Shown here: piece after piece, positions 24,901-38,300 of the stretch | How the letters are laid out: each line of letters opens with the position of its first letter | Position numbering within the stretch: the stretch's first letter is position 1 | NCBI GenBank assembly: GCA_029168955.1 | Contig: JAPDOI010000275.1 | Coordinates: forward strand, 248,001 to 312,000 | Direction: 5' to 3' | Origin: Aplectana chamaeleonis | Lineage: Eukaryota > Nematoda > Chromadorea > Rhabditida > Cosmocercidae | DNA: 64,000 nt | Translations under genes and position numbers: made by a program | The notes under the pieces: model-generated | Seen by the model: only the letters and a program-made list of their open reading frames with translations | Database searches by the model: none | Told to the model about the DNA's origin: nothing

Positions 24901-27900
24901 TGATAGCAAATTCGTGATCAGCGCGTCAAATACCCATGAGACACCAATTTCGCGTCGTTTACTGCATCAGGAAAGGAGAAAATTTTTGGCCTGAAAAATC
25001 ATCAGGCTTATCCTTCCATATAATAAAAGAATCGGAGCACAAAGTACGACCACCTGGGCCTCCATCACTATAGCACTATTTCGTCACATCTCTAACCACT
25101 CCAAAAACAGTATTGAGCTGTAGGTGCATTTCAGTCCACCAAAACCTTCAAAGTATAGTTAGGCTCATACGATTGTGCACTCATTTAGGGGTAGGTTGGG
25201 GGGATTACGTTTTCTGTTCTCAACATTCTGTCATCGAAATAGCCAAAAAATCAGCGAGAACTTCGAGTTCTTTCCTTTCTTCAGCCAAACGACTTCACCC
25301 TCATTGCGTGGGGAGATTCAGTTCTCGGCATCACCTGGGGTCACGACCTTCGTGCGTTGGTGACACGACAGGATCATTGACGTGACTTAAAACCACCTCC
25401 CGGACTTTATACCCCGCCCCAAACCCCGATGAATAGTTATCAAAATCTTTTCAAGCAGCTTTAAGATCCATTCGAGGATTTCTATGTAGCTTAAAAACCT
25501 TCTTCAACGACGACAACTTCACGGATTGATTCTACAAAAGTAATCAAGGACTATTCTTTAACCACCAGTCGGATAACGCTTCAAATTCTGATACTACACA
25601 ACCTCCCCAACCCAAACTCACTCCATAACTCATTAACGAGACTTTTAAATGCAAAATTGATAGCAAATTCGTGATCAGCGCGTCAAATACCCATTAGACA
25701 CCAATTTCGCGTCGTTTATAGCATCAGGAAAGGAGAAAAATTTTTTTGGCCTGAAAAATCATCAGGCTTATCCTTCCATATAATAAAAGAATCGGAGCAC
25801 AAAGTACGACCACCTGGGCCTCCATCACTATAGCACTATTTCGTCACATCTCTAACCACTCCAAAACAGTATTGAGCTGTAGGTGCATTTCAGTCCACCA
25901 AAACCTTCAAAGTATAGTTAGGCTCATACGATTGTGCACTCATTTAGGGGTAGGTTGGGGATTACGTTTTTCTGTTCTCAACATTCTGTCATCGAAATAG
26001 CCAAAAAATCAGCGAGAACTTCGAGTTCTTTTCCTTTCTTCAGCCAAAACGACTTCACCCTCATTGCGTGGGGAGATTCAGTTCTCGGCATCACCTGGGG
26101 TCACGACCTTCGTGCGTTGGTGACACGACAGGATCATTGACGTGACTTAAAACCACCTCCCGGACTTTATACCCCGCCCCAAACCCCGATGAATAGTTAT
26201 CAAAATCTTTTCAAGCAGCTTTAAGATCCATTCGAGGATTTCTATGTAGCTTAAAAACCTTCTTCAACGACGACAACTTCACGGATTGATTCTACAAAAA
26301 GTAATCAAGGACTATTCTTTAACCACCAGTCGGATAACGCTTCAAATTCTGATACTACACAACCTCCCCAACCCAAACTCACTCCATAACTCATTAACGA
26401 GACTTTTAAATGCAAAATTGATAGCAAATTCGTGATCAGCGCGTCAAATACCCATTAGACACCAATTTCGCGTCGTTTACTGCATCAGGAAAGGAGAAAA
26501 ATTTTTGGCCTGAAAAATCATCAGGCTTATCCTTCCATATAATAAAAGAATCGGAGCACAAAGTACGACCACCTGGGCCTCCATCACTATAGCACTATTT
26601 CGTCACATCTCTAACCACTCCAAAACAGTATTGAGCTGGAGGTGCATTTCAGTCCACCAAAACCTTCAAAGTATAGTTAGGCTCATACGATTGTGCACTC
26701 ATTTAGGGGGTAGGTTGGGGATTACGTTTTCTGTTCTCAACATTCTGTCATCGAAATAGCCAAAAATCAGCGAGAACTTCGAGTTCTTTTCCTTTCTTCA
26801 GCCAAACGACTTCACCCTCATTGCGTGGGGAGATTCAGTTCTCGCCATCCCCTGGGGACACGACGTTCGTGCGTTGGTGACACGACAGGATCATTGACGT
26901 GACTTAAAACCACCTCCCGGACTTTATACCCCGCCCCAAACCCCGATGAATAGTTATCAAAATCTTTTCAAGCAGCTTTAAGATCCATTCGAGGATTTCT
27001 ATGTAGCTTAAAACCTTCTTCAACGACGACAACTTCACGGATTGGATTCTACAAAAAGTAATCAAGGACTATTCTTTAACCACCAGTCGGATAACGCTTC
27101 AAATTCTGATACTACACAACCTCCCCAACCCAAACTCACTCCATAACTCATTAACGAGACTTTTAAATGCAAAATTGATAGCAAATTCGTGATCAGCGCG
27201 TCAAATACCCATTAGACACCAATTTCGCGTCGTTTACTGCATCAGGAAAGGAGAAAAAATTTTTTGGCCTGAAAAATCATCAGGCTTATCCTTCCATATA
27301 ATAAAAGAATCGGAGCACAAAGTACGACCACCTGGGCCTCCATCACTATAGCACTATTTCGTCACATTTCTAGCCACTCCAAAACAGTATTGAGCTGTAG
27401 GTGCATTTCCAGTCCACCAAAACCTTCAAAGTATAGTTAGGCTCATACGATTGTGCACTCATTCAGGGGTAGGTTGGGGATTACGTTTTCTGTTCTCAAC
27501 ATTCTGTCATCGAAATAGCCAAAAAATCAGCGAGAACTTCGAGTTCTTTTCCTTTCTTCAGCCAAACGACTTCACCCTCATTGCGTGTGGGGAGATTCAG
27601 TTCTCGGCATCACCTGGGGTCACGACCTTCGTGCGTTGGTGACACGACAGGATCATTGACGTGACTTAAAACCACCTCCCGGACTTTATACCCCGCCCCA
27701 AACCCCGATGAATAGTTATCAAAATCTTTTCAAGCAGCTTTAAGATCCATTCGAGGATTTCTATGTAGCTTAAAACCTTCTTCAACGACGACAACTTCAC
27801 GGATTGATTCTACAAAAGTAATCAAGGACTATTCTTTAACCACCAGTCGGATAACGCTTCAAATTCTGATACTACACAACCTCCCCCAACCCAAACTCAC

Positions 27901-29010
27901 TCCATAACTCATTAACGAGACTTTTAAATGCAAAATTGATAGCAAATTCGTGATCAGCGCGTCAAATACCCATTAGACACCAATTTCGCGTCGTTTACTG
28001 CATCAGGAAAGGAGAAAAATTTTTGGCCTGAAAAATCATCAGGCTTATCCTTCCATATAATAAAAGAATCGGAGCACAAAGTACGACCACCTGGGCCTCC
28101 ATCACTATAGCACTATTTCGTCACATCTCTAACCACTCCAAAACAGTATTGAGCTGTAGGCATTTCAGTCCACCAAAACCTTCAAAGTATAGTTAGGCTC
28201 ATACGATTGTGCACTCATTTAGGGGTAGGTTGGGGATTACGTTTTTCTGTTCTCAACATTCTGTCATCGAAATAGCCAAAAATCAGCGAGAACTTCGAGT
28301 TCTTTTCCTTTCTTCAGCCAAACGACTTCACCCTCATTGCGTGGGGAGATTCAGTTCTCGGCATCACCTGGGGTCACGACCTTCGTGCGTTGGTGACACG
28401 ACAGGATCATTGACGTGACTTAAAAACCACCTCCCGGACTTTATACCCCGCCCCAAACCCCGATGAATAGTTATCAAAATCTTTTCAAGCAGCTTTAAGA
28501 TCCATTCGAGGATTTCTATGTAGCTTAAAAACCTTCTTCAACGACGACAACTTCACGGATTGATTCTACAAAAGTAATCAAGGACTATTCTTTAACCACC
28601 AGTCGGATAACGCTTCAAATTCTGATACTACACAACCTCCCCAACCCAAACTCACTCCATAACTCATTAACGAGACTTTTAAATGCAAAATTGATAGCAA
28701 ATTCGTGATCAGCGCGTCAAATACCCATTAGACACCAATTTCGCGTCGTTTACTGCATCAGGAAAGGAGAAAATTTTTGGCCTGAAAAATCATCAGGCTT
28801 ATCCTTCCATATAATAAAAGAATCGGAGCACAAAGTACGCCCACCTGGGCCTCCATCACTATAGCACTATTTCGTCACATCTCTAACCACTCCAAAACAG
28901 TATTGAGCTGTAGGTGCATTTCAGTCCACCAAAACCTTCAAAGTATAGTTAGGCTCATACGATTGTGCACTCATTTAGGGGTAGGTTGGGGATTACGTTT
29001 TTCTGTTCTC
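18951..29010. repeat. 758-bp satellite array, homogeneous right block
   Basis: About 13 copies of the same ~758-bp monomer as at 1-6294, resuming with TAATAAAAGAATCGG at precisely the monomer position where the left block stopped. This shows that the 12.7-kb block inserted into an existing array. Copies remain nearly identical, with single-base indels in A, G and C runs. The ~62-90-codon frames that recur once per copy are not considered genes. Confidence 0.97.
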
Positions 29011-32000
29011 AACATTCTGTCAATCGAAAAACAGCCAAAATCAGCGAGAACTTCGAGTTCTTTTCCTTTCTTCAGCCAAACGACTTCACCCTCATTGCGT
29101 GGAGGAGATTCAGTTCTCGGCATCACACCTGGGGTCAACGACCTTCGTGCTCGATTTGGTGACAATGACAAGGATCATTGACGTGACTTTAAAACCACCT
29201 CCCTGGACTTCTTATACCCTGGCCCCAAACTCCCGATGAGAATAGTTATCAAAATCTTTTCAAGCAGCTTTAAGATCCATTCGAGGATTTCTATCAGTAG
29301 CCAAAAAACCTTCTCTTCAACGACGACAACTTCACGGGATTGATTCTACAAAAAGTGCAATCAAGTGACTATTCTTTAACTCACCAGTCGGATAACGCTT
29401 TCAAATTCTGATACTTAAGGCACAACCATCCCCAACCCAAACTCACTCCATAACTCATTAACAGAGACTTTTAAATGCAAAATTGATATGCAAATTCGTG
29501 ATCAGCGCGTCAAATACCCATTGGACACCAATTTCGCGTCGTTTACTGCACTCAGGAAAGGAGAAAAATTTTTTGGCCTGAAAAATCATCAGGCTTATCC
29601 TTCCATATAATGAAAGAATCGGAGCACAAAAAGTACGACCACCTGGGCCTCCATCACTATAGCATCTATTTCGTCACATATCTCCTAACCACTCCAAAAC
29701 AGTATTGAGCTGTAGGTGCATTTCAGTCCACCAAAACGCTTTCAAAGTATAGTTAAGGCTCATAACGATTGTGCACTCATTTAGGGGTAGGTTGGGGGAT
29801 TACGTTTTTCTGTTCTCAACATTCTGTCATCGAAATAGCCAAAAAATCTGGGCGAGAACTTCAGAGTTCTTTTTCCTTTCTTCAGCCAAACGACTTCACC
29901 CTCATTGCGTGGGGGAGATTCAGTTCTCGGCATCACCTGGGGTCGACGACTCAGTAGTTGGCAGGACACGACAGGATCATTGACGTGACTCTCTAGAACC
30001 ACTCTCCCTGACTTTATACCCCGCCCCAAACCCCGATGAATAGTTATCAAAATCTTTTCAAAGCAGCTTTAAAGATCACATTCGAGGATTTCTATGTAGC
30101 TTAAAAACCTTCTTCAACGACGACAACTTCACGGATTGATTCTACAAAAGTAATCACAGGACTATTCTTTAACCACCAGTCGGATAACGCTTCAAATTCT
30201 GATACTACACAACCTCCCCAACCCAAAACTCACTCCATAAACTCATTAACGAGACTTTTAAATGCAAAATTGATAGCAAATTCGTGATCAGCGCGTCAAA
30301 TACCACATTATTTTCTCAGGACACCAATTTTCGCGTCGTTTTACTGCATCAGGAAAGGAAAGAAAAATTTTTTGGCCTGAAAAATCATCAGGCTTGATCG
30401 CTTCCATATAATAAAAGAATCGGAGCACAAGAGTACTTAACCACCTGGGCCTCCATCACTATAGCACTATTTTCCAGTCACATCTCTAACCACTCCAAAA
30501 ACAGTATTGAGCTGTAGGTGCATTTCCTAGTCCACCAAAACCTTCAAAGTATAGTTAGGCTCATACGATTGTGCACTCATTTAGGGGTAGGTTGGGGATT
30601 ACGTTTTTCTGTTCTCAACATTCTGTCATCAGAAATAGCCAAAAATCAGCGAGAACTTCTGAGTTCTTTTCCTTTCTTCAGCCAAACGACTTCACCCTCA
30701 TTGCGTGGGGAGATCCAGTTCTCGGCATCACCTGGGGGTCACGACCTTCGTGCGTTGGTGACACGACAGGATCATTGACGTGACTTTAAAACCACCTCCC
30801 GGACTTTATACCCCCGCCCCAAACCCCGATGAACTAGTTATCAAAATCTTTTCAAGCAGCTTTAAGATCCATTCGAGGATTTCTATGTAGCTTAAAACCT
30901 TCTTCAACGACGACAACTTCACGGATTGATTCTGCAAAAGTAATCAGGACTATTCTTTAACCACCAGTCGGATAACGCTTCAAATTCTGATACTACACAA
31001 CCTCCCCCAACCCAAACTCACTCCGCATAACTCATTAACGAGACTTTTAAATGCAAAATTGATAGCACCGTGATCAGCGCGTCAAATACCCTCATTAGAC
31101 ACCAATTTCGCGTCGTTTACTGCATCAGGAAAAGGAGAAGAATTTTTTGGCCTGAAAAATCATCATTTAGTCACTTCTATACTAATAAAGCAATCTGAGC
31201 ACAAAGTACGACCACCTGGGCCTCCATCACTATAGCACATATTTCCTGTCACATCTCCTAACCACTCCAAAACAGTATTAGAGCTGTAGGTGCATTTCAG
31301 TCCACCAAAACCTTCAAAGTATAGTGTTTAGGCTTCATACGATTGTGCACTCATTTAGGGGTAGGTTGGGGGATTACGTTTTTCTGTTCTCAACATTCTG
31401 TCATCGAAATAGCCAAAAATCAGGCGAGAACTTCCGAGTTCTTTTCCTTCTCTTCAGCTGCAAACGACTTCCACCCTCATTGCGTGGGGAGATTCAGTTC
31501 TCGGCATCACCTGGGGCTCACGACCTTCGTGCCGTTAGAGAGTACTACGACAGGATCAGCTTGACGATGCACCTTCTAAGAACCACCTCCCGGACTTTTT
31601 ATACCTCGCCCCAAACCCCGATGAATAGTTATCAAAAATCTTTTCAAGCAGCTTTAAGATCTAGTATTCGAGAGATTTCTATGTAGCTTAAAGCACCTTC
31701 TTCAACGACGACAACTTCACGGATTGATTCTACAAAAGGTAATCAAGGACTATTCTTTAACCACCAGTCGGATAACGCTTCAAATTCTGATACTATGCAC
31801 AACCTCCCCAACCCAAACCTCACTCCATAACTCATTAACGAGACTTTTAAATGCAAAATTGATAGCAAATTCGTGATCAGCGCCGTCAAATACCCATTAG
31901 ACACCAATTTCGCGTCGTTTACTGCATCAGGAAAGGAGAAAATTTTTTTTGGCCTGAAAATCATCAGGCTTATCCTTCCATATAATAAAAGAATCGGAGC

Positions 32001-35000
32001 ATGGGCAAAAAGTACGACTCACCTGGGCCTCTCATCACTTATAGAACACTATTTCGTCACATCTCCTAACTACTCCAAAACAGTATATTGAGCTGTAGGT
32101 GCATTTCAGTCCACCAAAACCTTCAAAGTATAGTTAGGCTCATACGATTGTGCACTCATTTAGGGGTAGGTTGGGGGATGTACGTTTTTCTGTTCTCAAC
32201 ATTGGCTGTCATCGAAATAGCTTGCAAGAAAATCAGCGAGAACTTCCCAGAGTTCTTTTCACTTTCTTCAGCCAAACGACTCTCACCCCTCATTGCGTGG
32301 GGGGAGATTCAGTTCTCGGCATCACCTGGGGTCACGACCTTCGTGCCAGTTGGTGACACGACAGGATCATTGACGTGACTTAGGAAACCACCTCCCGGAC
32401 TTTATACCCCGCCCTTCAAACTCCCTGATGAATAGTTATCAAAATCTTTTCAAGCAGCTTTAAAAAGATCTGCCATTCCGAGGGATTTCTATGTAGCTTT
32501 AAACCTTTCTTCAACGACGAGCAACTTCACGGATTGATTCTACAAAAAGTAATCAAGCGACTATTCTTTTAACCACCAGTCGGATATACGCTTCAAATCT
32601 CTGATACTACAACAACCTCCCCAACCCAAACTCACTCCATAACTCATTAACAGAGACTTTTAAATGCAAAATTGATAGCAACTTCGTGATCAGCGCGTCA
32701 ATATACCCATTGATGACACCAGAATTTCGCGTCGTTTACTAGCATCAGGAAAGGAGAAGAAAAATTTTTGGCTCCTGAAAAATCATCAGGCTTATCCCTT
32801 CCATATAATAAAAGAATCGGAGCACAAAAGTACGCACTCACCTGGGCCTCCATCACTATAGCACTATTTCGTCACATCTCTAACTACTCCCAAAAACAGT
32901 ATTGAGCTGCTAGGTGCATTTCAGTCCACCAAAACCTTTCAAAGTATAGTTAGGCTCATACGATTGTGCACTCATTTAGGGGGTAGGTTGGGGGATTAGC
33001 GTTTCTTTTCGGTTCTCAACCATTCTGTGTCATCAGAAATAGCCAAAAAATCAGCGTGAGATACTTCTGAGTTCTTTTCCTTTCTTCAGCCAAACGACTT
33101 CAATTCCTCATTGGTGTGTGGGGAGATTCAGTTCTCGGCGGCATCACCTGGGGGTCACGACCTTCGTGCGTTGGTGACACGACAGGATCATTTGACGTGA
33201 CTTTAAAACCACTCCTCCCGGACTTTTTAATGTACCCTGCCCAAACCCTCGACTTGAATAGTTAGTCAAAATCTTTTCAAAGCAGCTTTAAGATCCATTC
33301 GAGGATTTCTATGTAGTTTAAAAACCTTCTTCAACGACGACAACTTCACGGATTGAATTCTACAAAAGTAATCAAGGACTATTCTTTAACCACCAGTCGG
33401 ATAACGCTTCAAATTCTGATACGTACACAACCTCCCCAACCCAAACTCACTCCAATAACTCATTAACGAGACTTTTAAATGCAAAATTGATAGCAAATTC
33501 GTGATCAGCGCGTCAAATACCCATTAGACACCAATTTCTGGGCGTCGTTTACCTGCACTTCAGGAAAGGAGAAATTTTTTTTTGGCCTGAAAAATCATCA
33601 GGCTTATCCTTCTTCCATATAATAAAGAATCGGAGTTAACACAAAAGTACCCGACCTACCTGGGCCTCCATCACTATAGCACTATTTCGTCTGACAAGAT
33701 CTTCCTAACCACTCCAAAACAGTATTGGAGCTGTAGGTGCATTTCAGTCCACCAAAACCTTCAAAGTATAGGTTAGGCTCATACGATTGTGCACTCATTT
33801 AGGGGTAGGTTGGGGGATTACGCTTTTTCTGTTCTCAACATTCTGCGTCATCGAAATAGCCAAAAAATTCAGCGAGAACTTCATGAGTTCTTTTCCTTTC
33901 TTCAGCCAAACGACTTCACCCTCATTACGTGGAGGAGAGATCTCAGTTCTCGGCATCACCTGGGGTCACGACCTTCAAAGTGCATTGGTGACACGACAGA
34001 GATCATTGACGTGACTTAAAACCACCTCCTCCCGGACTTTATACTACTCCCGCCCCAAAACCCCCGATGATAAGAAATAGTTATCAAAATCTTTTCAAAG
34101 CAGCTTTAAGATCCATTCGAGGATTTCTATGTAGCTTAAAAACCTTTCTTCTTTCAACGACGACAACTTCACGGATTGATTCTACAAAAGTAATCAAGGA
34201 CTATTCTTTAACCACCAGTCGGATAACGCTTCAAATTCTGATACTACACAACCTCCCCAACCCAAACTCACTCCATAACTCATTAACGAGACTTTTAAAT
34301 GCAAAATTGAGGTGAGCAAATTCGTGATCAGCGCGTCAAATACCCTGATTAGACACCAATTATCGGCGTCGTTTACTGCACTTTGAAAGGAGAAAATTTT
34401 TTTGGCCTGAAAAATCATCAGGCTTATCCTTCCATATAATATAAAAGAATCGGAGTATAACAAAGTACGACCACCTGGGCCTCCATCACTATAGCACTAT
34501 TTCGTCACATCTCTAACCACTCCAAAACAGTATTGAGCTGTAGGTGCATTTCCAGTCCACCAAAACCTTCAAAGTATAGTTAGGCTCATAACGATTGTGC
34601 ACTCATTTTAGGGGGGTAGGTTGGGGATTACGTTTTTCTGTTCTCAACATTCTATTGTCATCAGAAATAGCCAAAAATCAGCGAGCAAATCTGAGTTCTT
34701 TTCCTTTCTTCAGCCAAACGACTTCACCTCTCATTGCGTGGGGGGAGATTCAGTTCTCGGCATCACCTGGGGTCAGCTGAATTCCTTCGTGCGTTGGTGA
34801 CACGACAACATCATTGACGTGACTCTAAAACCACTCTCCCGGACTTTATAACCCCGCCCCAGAACCCCGATGAATAGTTATCAAAAATCTCTTTTCCAAG
34901 CAGCTTTTAAGATCCATTCGAGGATTTCTCTACTGTAGGCTTAAAAACCTATCTCTTCAACGACGACAACTTTATTACGGATTGGATTCTACAAAAGTAA

Positions 35001-35354
35001 TCAAGGACTATTCTTTAACCACCAGTCGGATAACGCTTCAAATTCTGATACTACACAATCCTCCCCAACCCAAACCTCACTCCAGTATAACCTCATTAAC
35101 GAGACTTTTAAATGCAAAATTGATAGCAAATTCGTGATCAGCGCTGTCAAATACCCATTGGGACACATCAATTTCGCGCATCGTTTACTGCACATCAGGA
35201 AAGAGGAGAAAATTTTTTTTGGCCTGAAAAATCATCAGGCTTATCCTTCCACATATAATAGAAAGAATCGGAGCACAAAGTACGACCACTCATGGGCCTC
35301 CATCACTATAGCACTATTTCGTGACACATCTCTAACCACTCCAAAACAGTATTG
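29011..35354. repeat. 758-bp satellite, insertion-rich block
   Basis: The same monomer continues in phase, but from about 29011 most copies gain scattered 1-5-bp insertions (for example CACACCTGGGGTCAACGACC at 29125, and AGGACACC preceded by extra bases near 30310) on an otherwise unchanged backbone. Substitutions stay rare. The change is abrupt rather than gradual. It could be raw long-read error in poorly polished sequence, or real decay of the array flank. Confidence 0.9.
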
Positions 35355-38300
35355 AGCTGTATGTGCAGCTTTCAGTTCACCAAAACCTTCAAAGTTTAGT
35401 TAGGGCTCTCATACGATTAGCACTCTATTTAGAGGGGGTAGGTTAGGGGGATTACGTTTTTCTGTTCTCAACATTCTGTCATCGAAACATAGCCAAAAAA
35501 ATCTGCGAAGGTGTTCTGAGTTCCTTTCTCTTTCTTCAGCCAAACGACTTCACCCTCATGGCTACGTGGAGGAGATTCATAGTTCTCGGCATCACCTGGG
35601 GTCACGACCTTTCAGGCGTTGGTGGTGACACGACATGCACATCATTGACTGTGATTTAATGAACCACCTCCCGGACTTTATACGCCCGCCCCAAACCCCG
35701 ATGAACCAAGTTATCAAAATCTTTTTCAAGCAGCTTTAAGATCCATTCGAGGATGATCTGCGTAGCAGCTAAAAACCTTCTTCAACGACGACAACTTCAC
35801 GTTGATTGATTCTGTAAAAGCAATCAAGGACTATTCTTTAACCACCGGTCGGATAACGCTTCAAACCCTGATACTACACAACCTCCCCAACCCAAACTCA
35901 CTCCATAACTCATTAACGAGACTTTTTGAATGCAAAATTGATAAGCAAATTCGTGATCAGCGCGTCAAATACCCATTAGACATCAATTCTCAAAGCATCG
36001 TTTACACTGCATCAGCTGAAAGAAGAAATTTTTTGGCCTGAAAATCATCTGTAGCTTATCCTTCCATATATAATACAAAGAATCGGATAATGTAAAGTAC
36101 GACCACCTGGGCCTCCATCACTATAAAGTACACTATTTCGTCACATCTCTAACTACTATCCAAAACAGTATTGAGCTGTATGTGCATTTCAGTTCACCAA
36201 AACCTTCAAAGTTTAGTTAGGTCTACATAATGATTGTGCACTCATTTAGGGGAAGGTTGGGGATTGACGTTTTTCGGTTCTCAACATTCTGCCATTTAGA
36301 AACAGCCGCAAAAATCTGCAGCGAGCAGTTCTGAGTTCCTTTCCTTTCTTCAGCCAAACGACTTCACTCTCTCATTACGTGGAGGAGATTCAATTCTCGG
36401 CATCACCTGGGGTCACGACCTTCGTGCGTTGGTGACACTACAACACATCATCGACGTGACTTAGAACCACCTCCCGGACTTTATGCCCCGCCCCAAACCC
36501 CGATGAACTGTTATCAAAATTTTTTCATAGTAGCTCCAAGATCTATTAGAGGATGATCTATGTAGCTCTAAAAACCTTCTTCAACGATCCGACAACTTCA
36601 CGGATTTAATCTGCAAAAGTAATCAAGGACTATTCTTTTTAACCACCGGTCGGATAACCCTTCAAATTCTGATACTACAACAACATCCCCAACCCAAACT
36701 CATCTCCATAACTCTTTAACGAGACTTTTGAATGCAAAATTGATAGCAATTCGGGTGGATCAGTAAAGCGTCAAATACCTACATTAGACATCAATTTTCG
36801 CATCGTTTACTGCACATCAGGAAAGAAGAAATTTTTTGGCCTGAAAAATCATACTGTGCTTATCCTTCCATATAATGAAAGAATCGGAGCACAAAGTAAC
36901 TGAAGTGCCACTCAATGGGCCTCCATCACTATAGCACTATTTCGCGTGACATCTTCTAACCACTTTAAACAGTATTGAGCTGTAGGTGCATTTCCAGTTC
37001 ACCAAAACCTTCAAAGTTTAGTTAGCTCATACGATTGTGCACTCATTTAGGGGAAGGTTGGGGATTGATGTTTTTCTGTTCTCAAACATTCTGCCATCGA
37101 AACAGCCAAAAAATCTGCGAGAACTTCGAGTTCCTTTCCTTTCTTCAGCCAAACGACTTCACCCTCATTACGTGGGAGGAGATTCAGTTCTCGGCATCAC
37201 CTGGGGTCACGACCTTCGTGCGTTGTGGTGACATCTACAATATCATCGACGTGACTTAGAACCACCTCCCGGACTTTATGCCCCGCCCCCAAACCCCGAT
37301 GAACCGTTATCAAAATCTTTTCAAGCAGCTCCAAGATCTATTAGAGTGGATGAGACTGTGTAGCTTTGGCAAAAACCTTTCTTCAACGACCACAACTTCA
37401 CGGATTTAATCTGCAAAGTAATCAAGGACTATTCTTTTTAACCACCGGTCGGATAACCCTTCAAATTCTGATACTACACAACATCCCCCAACCCAAACTC
37501 ACTCCATAACTCTTTTAACGAGACTTTTGAATGCAAAATTGATAGTGCAAATTCTTGTGATCAGCGCGTCAAATACCCACTAGACATCAATTTAACCGCA
37601 TCGTTTACTGCATCGGGAAAGAAGAAATTTTTTTGGCTCTGAAAAATCATCAGGCTTATCCTTCCATATATAATGAAAGAATCGGAGCACAAAAGTAATG
37701 ACCCACTCCCAGCCTCCCATCACTATAGCACACTATTTCGTGACATCTCTAACCACCCAAAACAGTATTGAGGTGTAAGGGTGCATTTCAGTTCACCAAA
37801 ACCTTCAAAGTTTAGTTAGAAGGCTCATACGATTGTGCACTCATTTAGGAAGGTTGGGATTACGTTTTTCGAAGTTCTCAACATTCTGCCATCGAAACAG
37901 CCAAAAATCTATATGAGCAGTTCAGAGTTCCTTCTTCCTTTCTTCCTGCTAGCCAAACGACTTCACCCTCAATACGTGGAGAGATTCGCAATTCTTATCA
38001 CTCTGGGGTCACGACTCGTGTGTTGGCAGAAAGACACTACAACATCATCGACGTGACTTAGAACCACCTCCCGGACTTATGCCCTGCCCCAAACCCTGAT
38101 GCCAGAACCGTTATCAAAATTCTTTTTCAAGCAGCTCCAAGATTCATATTAGAGGATGATCTGTGTAGCCTAAAAACCTTCTTCAACGAACCACACAACT
38201 TCTTCCTACGGATTTAATCTGCAAAAGTAATCTCCCCAAGGACTATTCTTATTACCACCGGTCGGATAACCCTTCAAATTCTGATACTGCTACAACATCC